Shown here: in pieces, positions 1 through 7,521 of the stretch
Layout: the number at the start of each line of letters is the position of its first letter
Numbering within the stretch: position 1 is the first letter of the stretch
Source: Alphaproteobacteria bacterium
Lineage (GTDB): Bacteria; Pseudomonadota; Alphaproteobacteria; Bin95
DNA length: 35,259 nt
Reading direction: 5' to 3'
Assembly: GCA_022827685.1 (NCBI GenBank)
Contig: JAJEIH010000118.1
Span: 1 to 35,259 of the forward strand
Made by a program: the position numbers and the translations under genes
The notes under the pieces: generated by a model
What the model was told of the DNA's origin: nothing
Databases searched by the model: none
What the model saw: the letters and a program-made list of their open reading frames with translations, nothing else

Positions 1-229
1 ACGCCCCGGCATCGTGCGACCGTGACAAATCCCGGCCCGCGAACCCCCGATTGTCACCAATCGCCGTCAAGCGACCTCCAAAACGAACAGGAAATCCATA
101 TAAATCATACAGTTCCAATCGCTATCTCAGACTTGCACCCCGCTCGACGGTCCGTAGAAGCAATGTCGGGAACCAAAAATCGATTCCAATTCGGGCGAAA
201 AGGACGAAGGAAGCGTGGGCGCTATGCCT
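1..229. other. no gene recognised at left edge
   Basis: This stretch lies downstream of the proline-rich small gene and runs off the window. It is visibly richer in A/T than the rest of the window. All open frames here are short or lack coding character. I see no convincing promoter pair, RNA gene or repeat. The composition shift could mark the edge of a transferred segment or simply a long intergenic region; the window is too short to tell. Confidence 0.5.
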
Positions 230-349
230 TCACTTCTTCTCCGGCTGTGCATCCGAAGCCCTGCGCGCCCATTCCGGCGGGGGCGGCGGAGGCGGCGGGG
301 GAGGGGGCCTTACAGCGTCAGGCGGCAGGACATTTGGCTCTTTCGCCAT
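230..349 (-). CDS. proline-rich microprotein (39 aa)
   Basis: No function is recognised. The frame encodes 39 residues with a run of 11 consecutive prolines in the middle, flanked by a short N-terminal part (MAKEPNVLPP) and a charged tail ending in EKK. The start was chosen because a GAGAGAG purine tract lies just upstream of the ATG and because the frame begins 11 bp after the stop of the DUF6338-type gene, so the two look like one transcript. A longer frame open to 493 overlaps that gene and is rejected. The proline run is encoded by a GGC/GGG-type simple repeat on the plus strand, which is prone to slippage. Translation of such a run would be expected to depend on elongation factor P (known biology). 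It could also be non-coding. Confidence 0.45.
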   Translation of the reverse strand: MAKEPNVLPPDAVRPPPPPPPPPPPEWARRASDAQPEKK

Positions 350-360
350 TGCGCTCTCTC

Positions 361-1008
361 TCACCGGTTTTGCATGGGCACGAATTCGACCATAGAGACT
401 TCGGCAGCCGGTATCAAGATTGCGGCCACACCGTTCGCCGGCGGTCGCTCTCCGTCCGCCTCCGGCGGCTGCTCGTTTTCGTCGTCCAGCCATTCGGGCC
501 TGGCGATGCGGAAATGGCCTTCACCCGGATTGCTGGGCCATTCTGCGGCATACCCATAGAGGCGTCGGCCGCTCCGCAGATGAAGGACGACGAAGCTGCG
601 GTCTCCCAGCCGGGCGAAGGCGGAATACCATTCCGACGGATGGGACGTCTCCCTGGTGATACGCGCCCAGCGAAGGGGCCTGTGCAGGATGTCGGCGTTG
701 GACAAGCAGGCGAAAACGACCCCAAGCGCGACAGCGACGAGAATGAACAGAAGGGGCCGCCATTCGCCGATGGCTTTGACGGTTTCGTCGGTCTTAGCGG
801 TACTTCCGGTCCCGTATATTTCGGCAACAGCCCATAGGCCGAATTCTGTTATTGCGTATCCGAGCGCGGTGAAGATCAGCGCCGAAACGATGCGTTCGAA
901 CGTGCCGGGACGAGGCCAGCAGGTGAGGGAATAGAAGACCGCGGCCGCAACGAATCCGGGCAGCAGGAAAGCGAGGACAGCGACGACCTCGCTGGAAGCC
1001 CAATTCAT
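361..1008 (-). CDS. DUF6338-type membrane protein
   Basis: This 215-residue protein has three hydrophobic segments at about residues 7-28, 37-62 and 85-104, followed by a soluble C-terminal half. The soluble part carries a SEWYSAF segment and a YGYAAEWPSNP segment that resemble my recollection of the DUF6338 family, which is of unknown function. The start is supported by a GGGGAAGAG ribosome-binding site nine bases upstream. It is the penultimate gene of the minus-strand run, separated from parE by 115 bp that include a 9-bp hairpin, so it may have its own transcript. The inferred topology is an inner-membrane anchor with a cytoplasmic domain. The family assignment is from memory and moderately sure; no reaction can be proposed. 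Confidence 0.7.
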   Translation of the reverse strand: MNWASSEVVAVLAFLLPGFVAAAVFYSLTCWPRPGTFERIVSALIFTALGYAITEFGLWAVAEIYGTGSTAKTDETVKAIGEWRPLLFILVAVALGVVFACLSNADILHRPLRWARITRETSHPSEWYSAFARLGDRSFVVLHLRSGRRLYGYAAEWPSNPGEGHFRIARPEWLDDENEQPPEADGERPPANGVAAILIPAAEVSMVEFVPMQNR

Positions 1009-1074
1009 GTCTCTTCCCCGTTGCCGAAAGCGCTCAGCATGGCCCTCACACCAACCTGCTCAATGCTCGCGCTC

Positions 1075-1102
1075 CCCTCCCGCTCCGGTGGGGGCGGGAG
1101 GG
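1075..1102 (-). terminator. U-less hairpin after parE
   Basis: A perfect 9-bp inverted repeat, CCCTCCCGC at 1075-1083 and GCGGGAGGG at 1094-1102, with a 10-nt loop. It begins 21 nt after the parE stop codon. No T-tract follows on either strand, so it is not a classical intrinsic terminator. It may stabilise the 3' end of the parE transcript or act with Rho. Confidence 0.45.
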
Positions 1103-1123
1103 ACGCGCGGAACCGGAAGCCGC

Positions 1124-3082
1124 TCAAACGTCCAGTTCGCCTGCGAATTCGGCGTTTTGCTGGATGAAGGCGAGGCGGTGGCGGGGGTTGCGGCCCATCA
1201 GGCGTTCGACGGTCTCCAGCGACTCCTCCGGCTCGAACTCCACCCGCAGCAGGCTGCGGCGGTCGGGGTCCATGGTGGTTTCGCGCAGCTGTCCCGGCGG
1301 CATTTCGCCGAGGCCCTTGAAGCGCGAGACCTCGACCTTGCGCTTGCCCTTGAAGACCGACTCCATGAGCTCGATGCGGTGGGCGTCGTCGCGGGCATAG
1401 GCCGTCGTTCCGCCCGCGCTCAGCCGGTAGAGCGGCGGCCGCGCCAGATAGAGGCGGCCCTTCTCGATCAGCGCCGGCATCTCGCGCAGGAAATAGGTCA
1501 TCAGCAGGGACGCGATATGCGCGCCGTCCACATCCGCGTCCGTCATGATGATGACGCGCTCGTAGCGCAGCTCGTCGTCGAGATAGTCCTCGCCGGTGCC
1601 GCATCCGAGCGCGAGCTTCAGGTCCGCGATCTCGCGGTTGCCGCGCAGCTTGTCGTCCGTGGCGCTCGCCACATTCAGGATCTTGCCGCGCAGCGGCAGG
1701 ATCGCCTGCGTCTCGCGCTGCCGGGCCTGCTTCGCCGAGCCGCCGGCGGAATCGCCCTCGACGAGGAAGATCTCCGTGCCGTCGCGCTCGCGCCGGGAGC
1801 AGTCGGTGAGCTTGCCGGGCAGGCGCACCCGCCCGTTGCCATTGGCCTTGCGCTTGCGGTCGCGCTCCTCGCGCCGGCGCTGGCGGTCTTCGGCGCGCTC
1901 GACGGCGAAGGCGGCGATCGCGTCGGCGGCGCCCGTGTCGGCGGCGAGCCAGTGGTCGAAGCGGTCCTTGATCGTCAGCTCGACGAGGCGCTGCGTCTCG
2001 GGGCTTTCCAGCCTTTCCTTGGTCTGGCCCTGGAATTGCGGGTTGCGGATGAAGACGGACAGCATGACGCCAGCGCCGCCCATCGCGTCGTCCGCATTGA
2101 CCTTGACGGCCTTGCGGTTGCCGGCGCGCTCCCCGTGGGCGCGCAGGCCGCGCATCAGCGCCTGGCGCAGGCCCGCTTCATGGCTGCCGCCGAGTGGCGT
2201 CGGGATGGTGTTGCAGTAGGTGTGGGAGAAGCCCTCATTGTCGGCGAGCCAGGCAATCGCCCATTCGACCCTGCCGGCGTCTCCCGGGAACTCCACCGCG
2301 CCGGTAAAGGCCCTGTCGGCGATGCGCCGCCGCTCCCCGGTCGAAAGGTCGAGGAAGTCCGCGAGGCCGCCCGGAAAATGCAGCTCCGCCTCCGCCGGCA
2401 CCTCGGAATTCGCGGGCAGCCGGTCGGCGTCGCAGCGCCAGAGAATGCGGACGCCGCCGAACAGGCAGGCCTTGGAGCGCGCCATGCGGAACAGCCGCTC
2501 GGGCCGGAACCGGGCGGCCTTGCCGAAAATCTTCGGATCGGGCCGGAAGCGCACCGTGGTCCCGCGCCGGTTGCGGGAAATCCCCACCTTCTCCAGCTTG
2601 GAGACCGGCTCGCCCCTGGCATAGCTCTGCCGCCACAATATGCGGTCCCGCGCCACTTCCACCACGAGCTCGGCGGCGAGCGCGTTGACGACCGATACGC
2701 CGACGCCGTGCAGGCCGCCCGCCGCCCGGTAGGCCCGGTCGTCGAACTTGGCGCCGGAATGCAGGGTCGTGAGGATGACTTCCAGCGCCGAGCGGCCCTT
2801 GAACTTGGGATGCGGGTCCACCGGGATGCCGCGCCCGTTGTCGCGGACCTCGACCCAGCCCTCGCCGTCCAGGGAGAACTCGATGCGGTCCGCATGGCCG
2901 GCGATCGCCTCGTCCATGGCGTTGTCGAGCAGCTCGGCCGCGAGATGGTGGAGCCCGGTTTCGTCCGTCGAGCCGATATACATGCCGGGGCGGCGCCGGA
3001 CGGGCTCAAGGCCCTCGAGCACCTCCACATGCTCGGCGGTATAGTCGCTTTCGACGGCGGCTTGCTGGAAGAGGTTGGCCAT
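1124..3082 (-). CDS. parE: DNA topoisomerase IV subunit B (ParE)
   Basis: ParE is the ATPase subunit of topoisomerase IV, which decatenates daughter chromosomes together with ParC. The 652-residue length is normal for alphaproteobacterial ParE. The GHKL ATPase motifs are present: ELLDNAMDEA near residue 50, DNGRGIP near 100 and the lid motif GLHGVGVSVVNAL near 124. The TOPRIM domain shows EGDSAGG at residues 442-448 and the metal-binding DADVD aspartates D515, D517 and D519. The C-terminal RFKGLGEM segment is also typical. The ATG has no strong Shine-Dalgarno sequence, but the N-terminus matches the family. It follows trpE by 48 bp and is probably co-transcribed. parC is not in the window. 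Confidence 0.97.
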   Translation of the reverse strand: MANLFQQAAVESDYTAEHVEVLEGLEPVRRRPGMYIGSTDETGLHHLAAELLDNAMDEAIAGHADRIEFSLDGEGWVEVRDNGRGIPVDPHPKFKGRSALEVILTTLHSGAKFDDRAYRAAGGLHGVGVSVVNALAAELVVEVARDRILWRQSYARGEPVSKLEKVGISRNRRGTTVRFRPDPKIFGKAARFRPERLFRMARSKACLFGGVRILWRCDADRLPANSEVPAEAELHFPGGLADFLDLSTGERRRIADRAFTGAVEFPGDAGRVEWAIAWLADNEGFSHTYCNTIPTPLGGSHEAGLRQALMRGLRAHGERAGNRKAVKVNADDAMGGAGVMLSVFIRNPQFQGQTKERLESPETQRLVELTIKDRFDHWLAADTGAADAIAAFAVERAEDRQRRREERDRKRKANGNGRVRLPGKLTDCSRRERDGTEIFLVEGDSAGGSAKQARQRETQAILPLRGKILNVASATDDKLRGNREIADLKLALGCGTGEDYLDDELRYERVIIMTDADVDGAHIASLLMTYFLREMPALIEKGRLYLARPPLYRLSAGGTTAYARDDAHRIELMESVFKGKRKVEVSRFKGLGEMPPGQLRETTMDPDRRSLLRVEFEPEESLETVERLMGRNPRHRLAFIQQNAEFAGELDV

Positions 3083-3122
3083 GCGCCTGCGTTCGGGTCG
3101 AAACGGTTCCGCTTCCGGTTAC

Positions 3123-3158
3123 TCCCGATTCTAGCCCGGGTTCAACGCCGAATCGGGA
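3123..3158 (-). repeat. inverted repeat over the trpE stop codon
   Basis: TCCCGATTC at 3123-3131 pairs perfectly with GAATCGGGA at 3150-3158, with an 18-nt loop that contains most of the trpE stop codon. In the transcript this 9-bp stem would sit on the trpE/parE junction. There is no following T-run. It may be a weak terminator or processing site between the two genes; it could be chance. Confidence 0.35.
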
Positions 3159-4684
3159 AGATTGACTCCCGAGGGCCGCGCATGGGACGCGAACCGCACC
3201 GCCTCCTCCGCCGCGCGCATCAGCGCGCGGGCCTTGTCCCAGCTTTCCCGGTACTCCGTCTCCGGGTCGCTGTCGGCGACCACGCCCACGCCCGCCTGCA
3301 CATAGAGCACATCGTCCTTCACCAGCGCCGTGCGCAGCGCGATGCAGGTGTCCATGGAGCCGTCCGCCGCGAAATAGCCGATGCAGCCGGCATAGATGCC
3401 GCGCTTCTCCGGCTCGAGCTCGTCGATGATCTCCATGGCGCGCACCTTCGGCGCGCCCGAGACGGTGCCGGCCGGGAAGCCCGCCACCAGCGCGCCGATG
3501 GCGTCGTAGCGCGGGTCCAGGTCGCCCTGCACCTCGGAGCCGATATGCATGACATGGGAGTAGTATTCGATCTCGAACTGCTCCGTGACCTCGACGCTGC
3601 CGATGCGGCTCACCCGCCCGACATCGTTGCGGGCGAGATCGAGCAGCATCAGGTGCTCGGCCACCTCCTTGGGGTCGCTCAGCAATTCGCTCGCAAGGAG
3701 GCGGTCCTCGGCGGCGTCCCGGCCGCGGGGCCGGGTTCCGGCCAGCGGCCGGATGGTGACGCGCCCGTCGCGCACCCGCACCAGGATTTCCGGGCTGGAG
3801 CCGACGATGGAGAAGGCGCCGAAATCGAGGTGGAACAGGAAGGGCGAGGGGTTGAGGCGGCGCAGCGCGCGGTAGAGCGCGAAGGGCGGGAGCGTGAAGT
3901 CCATGGAGAAGCGCTGCGCCGGCACGATCTGGAAGGCGTCTCCGGCGTGGATGTAGTCCCGCGCCGTCTCCACGACCTCGTGGAACCGCTCGCGCGTCAT
4001 GTTGGAGCGCGGGGCCGCATCGGGAAGCGCGGCCGGCGCGCTCTCGCGCCGGTCGACGGCGGCGCCTTCCAGGTCCGCCAGCGCAACCGCAAGGCGCTCC
4101 TCCGCGCGGAGCCAGGCCGTGTCGGCGGCCATGCCGTCCCCGGGCCAGACGGGCGTGACCAGCGTGATGCGGTCCTCGATGAGGTCGAACACCGCCATGA
4201 CGGTCGGGCGAAGGAACAGCCCGTCCGGAATGCCCACAGGGTCGGGCGGCTCGTCCGGCAGGTGCTCCATGAGCCGCACCATGTCGTATCCCATGTAGCC
4301 GACGAGCGCGGCCGCCATTGGCGGCAGGTCTTCCGGCAGGTCGTCGATGCGGCACTCCTCGACCAGGTCGCGAAGGGACTCGAGGGCGCCCTTGCCGCAG
4401 GGCTCGAACCGGTCCGGGTCGTCGAGCGCTCCGCGGTTGATCTCGGCCCTGTCGCCCCGGCAGCGCCAGACGATGTCCGGGTCCCGGCCGATGAAGGAGT
4501 AGCGCCCGCGGATCGCGCCGCCCTCGACCGATTCGAGCAGGAAGCAATTGGCGCGCCCGGCGGACAGCTTGAGCATCGCCGAGACCGGCGTTTCAAGGTC
4601 CGCGACCAGGGTGGTCCAGAGGAGTTGCGCGCGGCCGGACCGGTAGCGGGCCTCGAAGGAGGGAAAGTCGGCAGGCTCGAGCAT
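3131..4684 (-). CDS. trpE: anthranilate synthase component I (TrpE)
   Basis: TrpE converts chorismate to anthranilate, the first committed step of tryptophan synthesis, with ammonia supplied by a TrpG glutaminase. At 517 residues it has the usual length of the unfused subunit. The tryptophan feedback-site motif LLES is at residues 49-52. The chorismate-binding domain carries GTRPRG, DLARNDVGR, PAGTVSGAPK and GIYAGCIGY. The ATG lies 25 bp after the ppiD-like stop with only a weak ribosome-binding site, so translation may be coupled. The neighbour is unusual: parE follows rather than trpG, trpD or trpC, so the amidotransferase partner must lie elsewhere. No tryptophan leader peptide was found in the short gap upstream. 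Confidence 0.96.
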   Translation of the reverse strand: MLEPADFPSFEARYRSGRAQLLWTTLVADLETPVSAMLKLSAGRANCFLLESVEGGAIRGRYSFIGRDPDIVWRCRGDRAEINRGALDDPDRFEPCGKGALESLRDLVEECRIDDLPEDLPPMAAALVGYMGYDMVRLMEHLPDEPPDPVGIPDGLFLRPTVMAVFDLIEDRITLVTPVWPGDGMAADTAWLRAEERLAVALADLEGAAVDRRESAPAALPDAAPRSNMTRERFHEVVETARDYIHAGDAFQIVPAQRFSMDFTLPPFALYRALRRLNPSPFLFHLDFGAFSIVGSSPEILVRVRDGRVTIRPLAGTRPRGRDAAEDRLLASELLSDPKEVAEHLMLLDLARNDVGRVSRIGSVEVTEQFEIEYYSHVMHIGSEVQGDLDPRYDAIGALVAGFPAGTVSGAPKVRAMEIIDELEPEKRGIYAGCIGYFAADGSMDTCIALRTALVKDDVLYVQAGVGVVADSDPETEYRESWDKARALMRAAEEAVRFASHARPSGVNLPDSALNPG

Positions 4685-4709
4685 GGCTGGCGCTATCCGG
4701 TCGTCCGGG

Positions 4710-6569
4710 TCAGTTGAACTGGGCGAGCAGATCGCGGTTGATCACGACCCCGAACCGGTCCTGCAGCGCAGCGTGAAACTGCTGCCGGACATCCTCGACC
4801 ATTTCGGCCGAAAGCTGCTCCCTTATCGCCTCGATCTCCCGCTCGGAATAAGGCGGAGGCTCGATGCCGTCCACGACCGCGACCGCGTAGCCGTCGCCGG
4901 CGCGCGCCACGACGACCTCGCCGCGCTCCGCCGCGAACACCGCCTCGACGACCTCATGGGACCGGCCCGAATCCGGCTCGGCCTCCGTGCGGGTGAACGG
5001 CCCGGTTTCGGCCACCGCGAGCCCGCCGGCGACCGATGCGGGCGTGCGGCCCTCGCGCAGCTTCTCCGCCAGGGCGTCGGCCCTTGCCTTCGCCGCCTCG
5101 TCGAGCCGCTCCCTGCGCCACGCCGAAAGCACCAGCGGCTTCGCTTCCTCGAACCCGCGCACGGCCGGCGGCGTCTCGCTCTCCACCCGGAGCACGAAAT
5201 AGCCGCCGTCCCCGAGTTCGCCGAGAAGGCTGTCTTCGCCGACGGGCGTGGAAAAGGCCGTCCGCAGGAAGTTCGCTTCGGTCGGCAGGCCCTCCGGCTG
5301 CTGGCCGGCGCGGTCGCGGCCGGACGCGTCCACGGCCGCGATCGTCAGCAGCGGCAGGTCGAGCGCGCGCGCCGCGTCCTCGAAGGTCGCGCCGCCGCCC
5401 AGTTGGTCGTCCAGGTCGTTCGCAAGGTCCGCCAGCCGCTCGACCGCGATCTCGCGCGCCGCCTCCCGTTCGAGACCTTCCTTCACGTCCTCGAACGGGA
5501 TCACCTTTTCCTCCGCGATCTGGTCCACGGCCAGCACATGCCAGCCGAGCGGCGTCTCCACCGGGCCCGTGACACCCGCTTCCCCGAGGGAGAACACCGC
5601 CTCGGCCAGGGCGGGCTGGGGCAGCTGGTCGCGGGAGACGGGGCCGAGGTCGCTGACGGCAGCGCCGATGTTCCCGGCCGCCTGTGCCAGTTCGGCGCCG
5701 GTGGCCAGCGCCGACATGAACTCCTGCGCCTTCGACTCGCCGTCAAAGAGCACCTGCCGGACGCGCCGGGTCGCCGGCACGGTGAAGTCCGCCAAACGCG
5801 CCTCATAGGCCTCCCGCGCCAGGGCGGGGTCGGCGTCCACCCGGTCCAGCCACCGGTCGGGGTCGAGCATGATTGCCGTGACGGCCCGGTAGGCGGGCGC
5901 CATGAAGCTGTCCCGGTTGGCCTCGTGCCAGGCGCGCAGCTCGCCCTCGCCCGGGTCTTCCGGGAGGGCGGTGGCCTCCGGCACCCGGATCAGCACCGCC
6001 TTGCGAATTTCGTTGCGGTAGCGGTGCACCGCCTCCGCCATGCTGCGCGACGCGCGGACATTGCGCTCGACCGAACGGTCAACCTGGCGCCTTGATATGT
6101 CGCGGCGAAGCATGGCCACGAACTCGCCCTCGCTCAGCCCGTTGGTGAGCAGCACCCGCTCGAAGAGCGCGCGGTCGAAGCCGCCGAGGCGGCCGCCGAA
6201 ATTCGGGTCCTCCTCGATTGTCCGGCGGACCTGGCCGTCCCCGACCGCGAGGCCCAGCCTGCCGGCTTCGAGCTCCACCAGCCGGCGGCGGACCGTCGCC
6301 TGGAGCACTTCCGCCGGCAGACCCAGCTGCGCGGCGATTTCCGGCGTGACATTGCCGCCGAGGCGCCGGCGCCATTCATTGAACTGGCGGGAATATTCGC
6401 GCCTGAACTCCTCGGCACCGATCTCGGACTCGCCGACCGTTGCCACGGCGTCGTCCACTTCCGGCGACAGGTAGTCCCCGACGCCCCACGCGGCGAAGCT
6501 CAGGATGAGCAGGGCAAAGAGGATTTTGGCGAGCCAGGAAGCGGCGCCTTTTCGGAGCGAGGTCAGCAT
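4710..6569 (-). CDS. ppiD: PpiD-like membrane-anchored peptidyl-prolyl isomerase
   Basis: This 619-residue protein has the PpiD/SurA layout. There is a short basic N-terminus, one membrane segment at about residues 14-33, a SurA-type helical chaperone region to about residue 200, and a parvulin-like domain around 225-360 (RVRQVLFDGE through GWHVLAV). A second long helical and isomerase-like region follows. PpiD proteins assist folding of secreted proteins at the periplasmic face of the inner membrane. The start is the first ATG of the frame, with the membrane anchor immediately after. It heads the minus-strand run ppiD-trpE-parE. Its upstream region faces the broken IsdG-like gene, so 6570-6701 should hold its promoter. 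Confidence 0.9.
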   Translation of the reverse strand: MLTSLRKGAASWLAKILFALLILSFAAWGVGDYLSPEVDDAVATVGESEIGAEEFRREYSRQFNEWRRRLGGNVTPEIAAQLGLPAEVLQATVRRRLVELEAGRLGLAVGDGQVRRTIEEDPNFGGRLGGFDRALFERVLLTNGLSEGEFVAMLRRDISRRQVDRSVERNVRASRSMAEAVHRYRNEIRKAVLIRVPEATALPEDPGEGELRAWHEANRDSFMAPAYRAVTAIMLDPDRWLDRVDADPALAREAYEARLADFTVPATRRVRQVLFDGESKAQEFMSALATGAELAQAAGNIGAAVSDLGPVSRDQLPQPALAEAVFSLGEAGVTGPVETPLGWHVLAVDQIAEEKVIPFEDVKEGLEREAAREIAVERLADLANDLDDQLGGGATFEDAARALDLPLLTIAAVDASGRDRAGQQPEGLPTEANFLRTAFSTPVGEDSLLGELGDGGYFVLRVESETPPAVRGFEEAKPLVLSAWRRERLDEAAKARADALAEKLREGRTPASVAGGLAVAETGPFTRTEAEPDSGRSHEVVEAVFAAERGEVVVARAGDGYAVAVVDGIEPPPYSEREIEAIREQLSAEMVEDVRQQFHAALQDRFGVVINRDLLAQFN

Positions 6570-6701
6570 GGGAACGGGCCGTTAGCAGGAAGCCGCGCAT
6601 CATAGGCAGCCGCCAACAGGGCTGCAACGCGGCTTCCCCTGCGGGTGCAGCCGGGTATTCTTGCCCCGACGCCGGCGGCGGCGGGGAAGGACGGGCAGGC
6701 G

Positions 6702-7010
6702 ATGTTCATTGCAATGAACCGCTTTCGCATCGTGCGCGGGCGCGAGGCGGATTTCGAGCAGCTCTGGTCGGAGCGCAACTCCCATCTCGACGGGGTGCCG
6801 GGATTCGTCGAATTCCGCCTCCTCAGGGGGCCGGAGGAAGAAGACCACACGCTCTACGCCTCGCACTAGATCTGGCGCGACCGGGACGCCTTCACCGACT
6901 GGACGCGCTCGGAAGCCTTCCGAAAGGCCCATGCGGGCGCCGGCGGCCGGCGCGACCTCTATCTCGGCCATCCGCAATTCGAGGGGTTCGAGTCGGTTCT
7001 CGACCGCTAA
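6702..7010 (+). pseudogene. IsdG-like heme-degrading monooxygenase, interrupted by an in-frame amber codon
   Basis: The frame encodes a complete 102-codon ABM-fold protein of the IsdG type, except that codon 56 (6867-6869) is TAG. The frame resumes without any shift and runs to TAA at 7008-7010. Counting through the stop, Asn6, Trp67 and His77 fall at almost exactly the positions of the IsdG catalytic triad (Asn7, Trp67, His77). Other family-like segments are VPGFVEF at 32-38, YASH at 52-55 and IWRDRDAF at 57-64. Trp67 and His77 lie after the stop, so the 55-residue product cannot be active. A GGAAGGA ribosome-binding site precedes the ATG. The last codon overlaps the convergent thioesterase gene. 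The lesion looks recent; sequencing error or stop read-through are alternatives. Confidence 0.85.
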
Positions 7011-7423
7011 AGCGCGCCGGCGGCCTCCGCCTTGGCCCGGCGCGCGGCGAGGCGCTCGCGCTGGCGGCCCTTGTCGATGACGAACCGGGTATGGCGCGCG
7101 CGGCCCACCTGGCCGAGCGCATCGCAAATGTCCGCGGCAAGCTCGATGCGCTGGCCGTCGAGCGTCAGGACGCGCGCCGAGACCTCGATCCACATGCCGG
7201 CGAGCGTCGGCCCCAGATGGTCGATCTCCACCCGCATGCCCACCGTGTCCTCGCCGTCGTCGAGATGGGACACCACAAGGTCGCGGCAGGTCTGCTCCAC
7301 CCGCGCCAGCATGAACGGCGTCGCCAGCACCCGCAGGTCCTCGCCCATGAAATCGATGGTCTGGTCCGCGGTGACATCGAACCGGCGGACGCTTTTCAGG
7401 TCGGGCGCGAGCGATGGTTTCAT
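7007..7423 (-). CDS. FlK-like hotdog-fold acyl-CoA thioesterase
   Basis: This 138-residue protein fits a single hotdog domain. Thr35, Glu43 and His69 are spaced by 8 and 26 residues, exactly as Thr42, Glu50 and His76 of the fluoroacetyl-CoA thioesterase FlK of Streptomyces cattleya, and the local motif TPFMLARVE agrees. Members of this family hydrolyse small acyl-CoA esters; fluoroacetyl-CoA specificity cannot be inferred. The ATG at 7423 was preferred over an upstream start because an AGGGGAC ribosome-binding site lies just before it. The gene is convergent with the IsdG-like pseudogene (4-bp overlap of stop codons) and divergent from the crotonase-fold gene. A role in CoA-ester turnover alongside that cluster is an inference. 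Confidence 0.8.
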   Translation of the reverse strand: MKPSLAPDLKSVRRFDVTADQTIDFMGEDLRVLATPFMLARVEQTCRDLVVSHLDDGEDTVGMRVEIDHLGPTLAGMWIEVSARVLTLDGQRIELAADICDALGQVGRARHTRFVIDKGRQRERLAARRAKAEAAGAL

Positions 7424-7521
7424 GCCATGTCCCCTGCTTCTCCCCAAGGCCGGGCATGGTTGGATAGCACGCGCGCCCGTGCAAGACTTTCCGGCAGAAA
7501 AAATGACAATTCGAGGAATCG

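Noticed and set aside
1007-4717. Plus-strand open frame of 1236 codons
   Set aside because: It runs antisense to parE and trpE, both certain genes. Its translation is a mixture of RRH/AV/GE-rich low-complexity sequence with no domain, as expected for the antisense frame of high-GC codons.
6619-6652. Inverted repeat GGCTGCA...TGCAGCC in the ppiD/IsdG-like intergenic region
   Set aside because: A 7-bp repeat with a 19-nt spacer can arise by chance in G/C-rich DNA and is not placed at any recognisable promoter.
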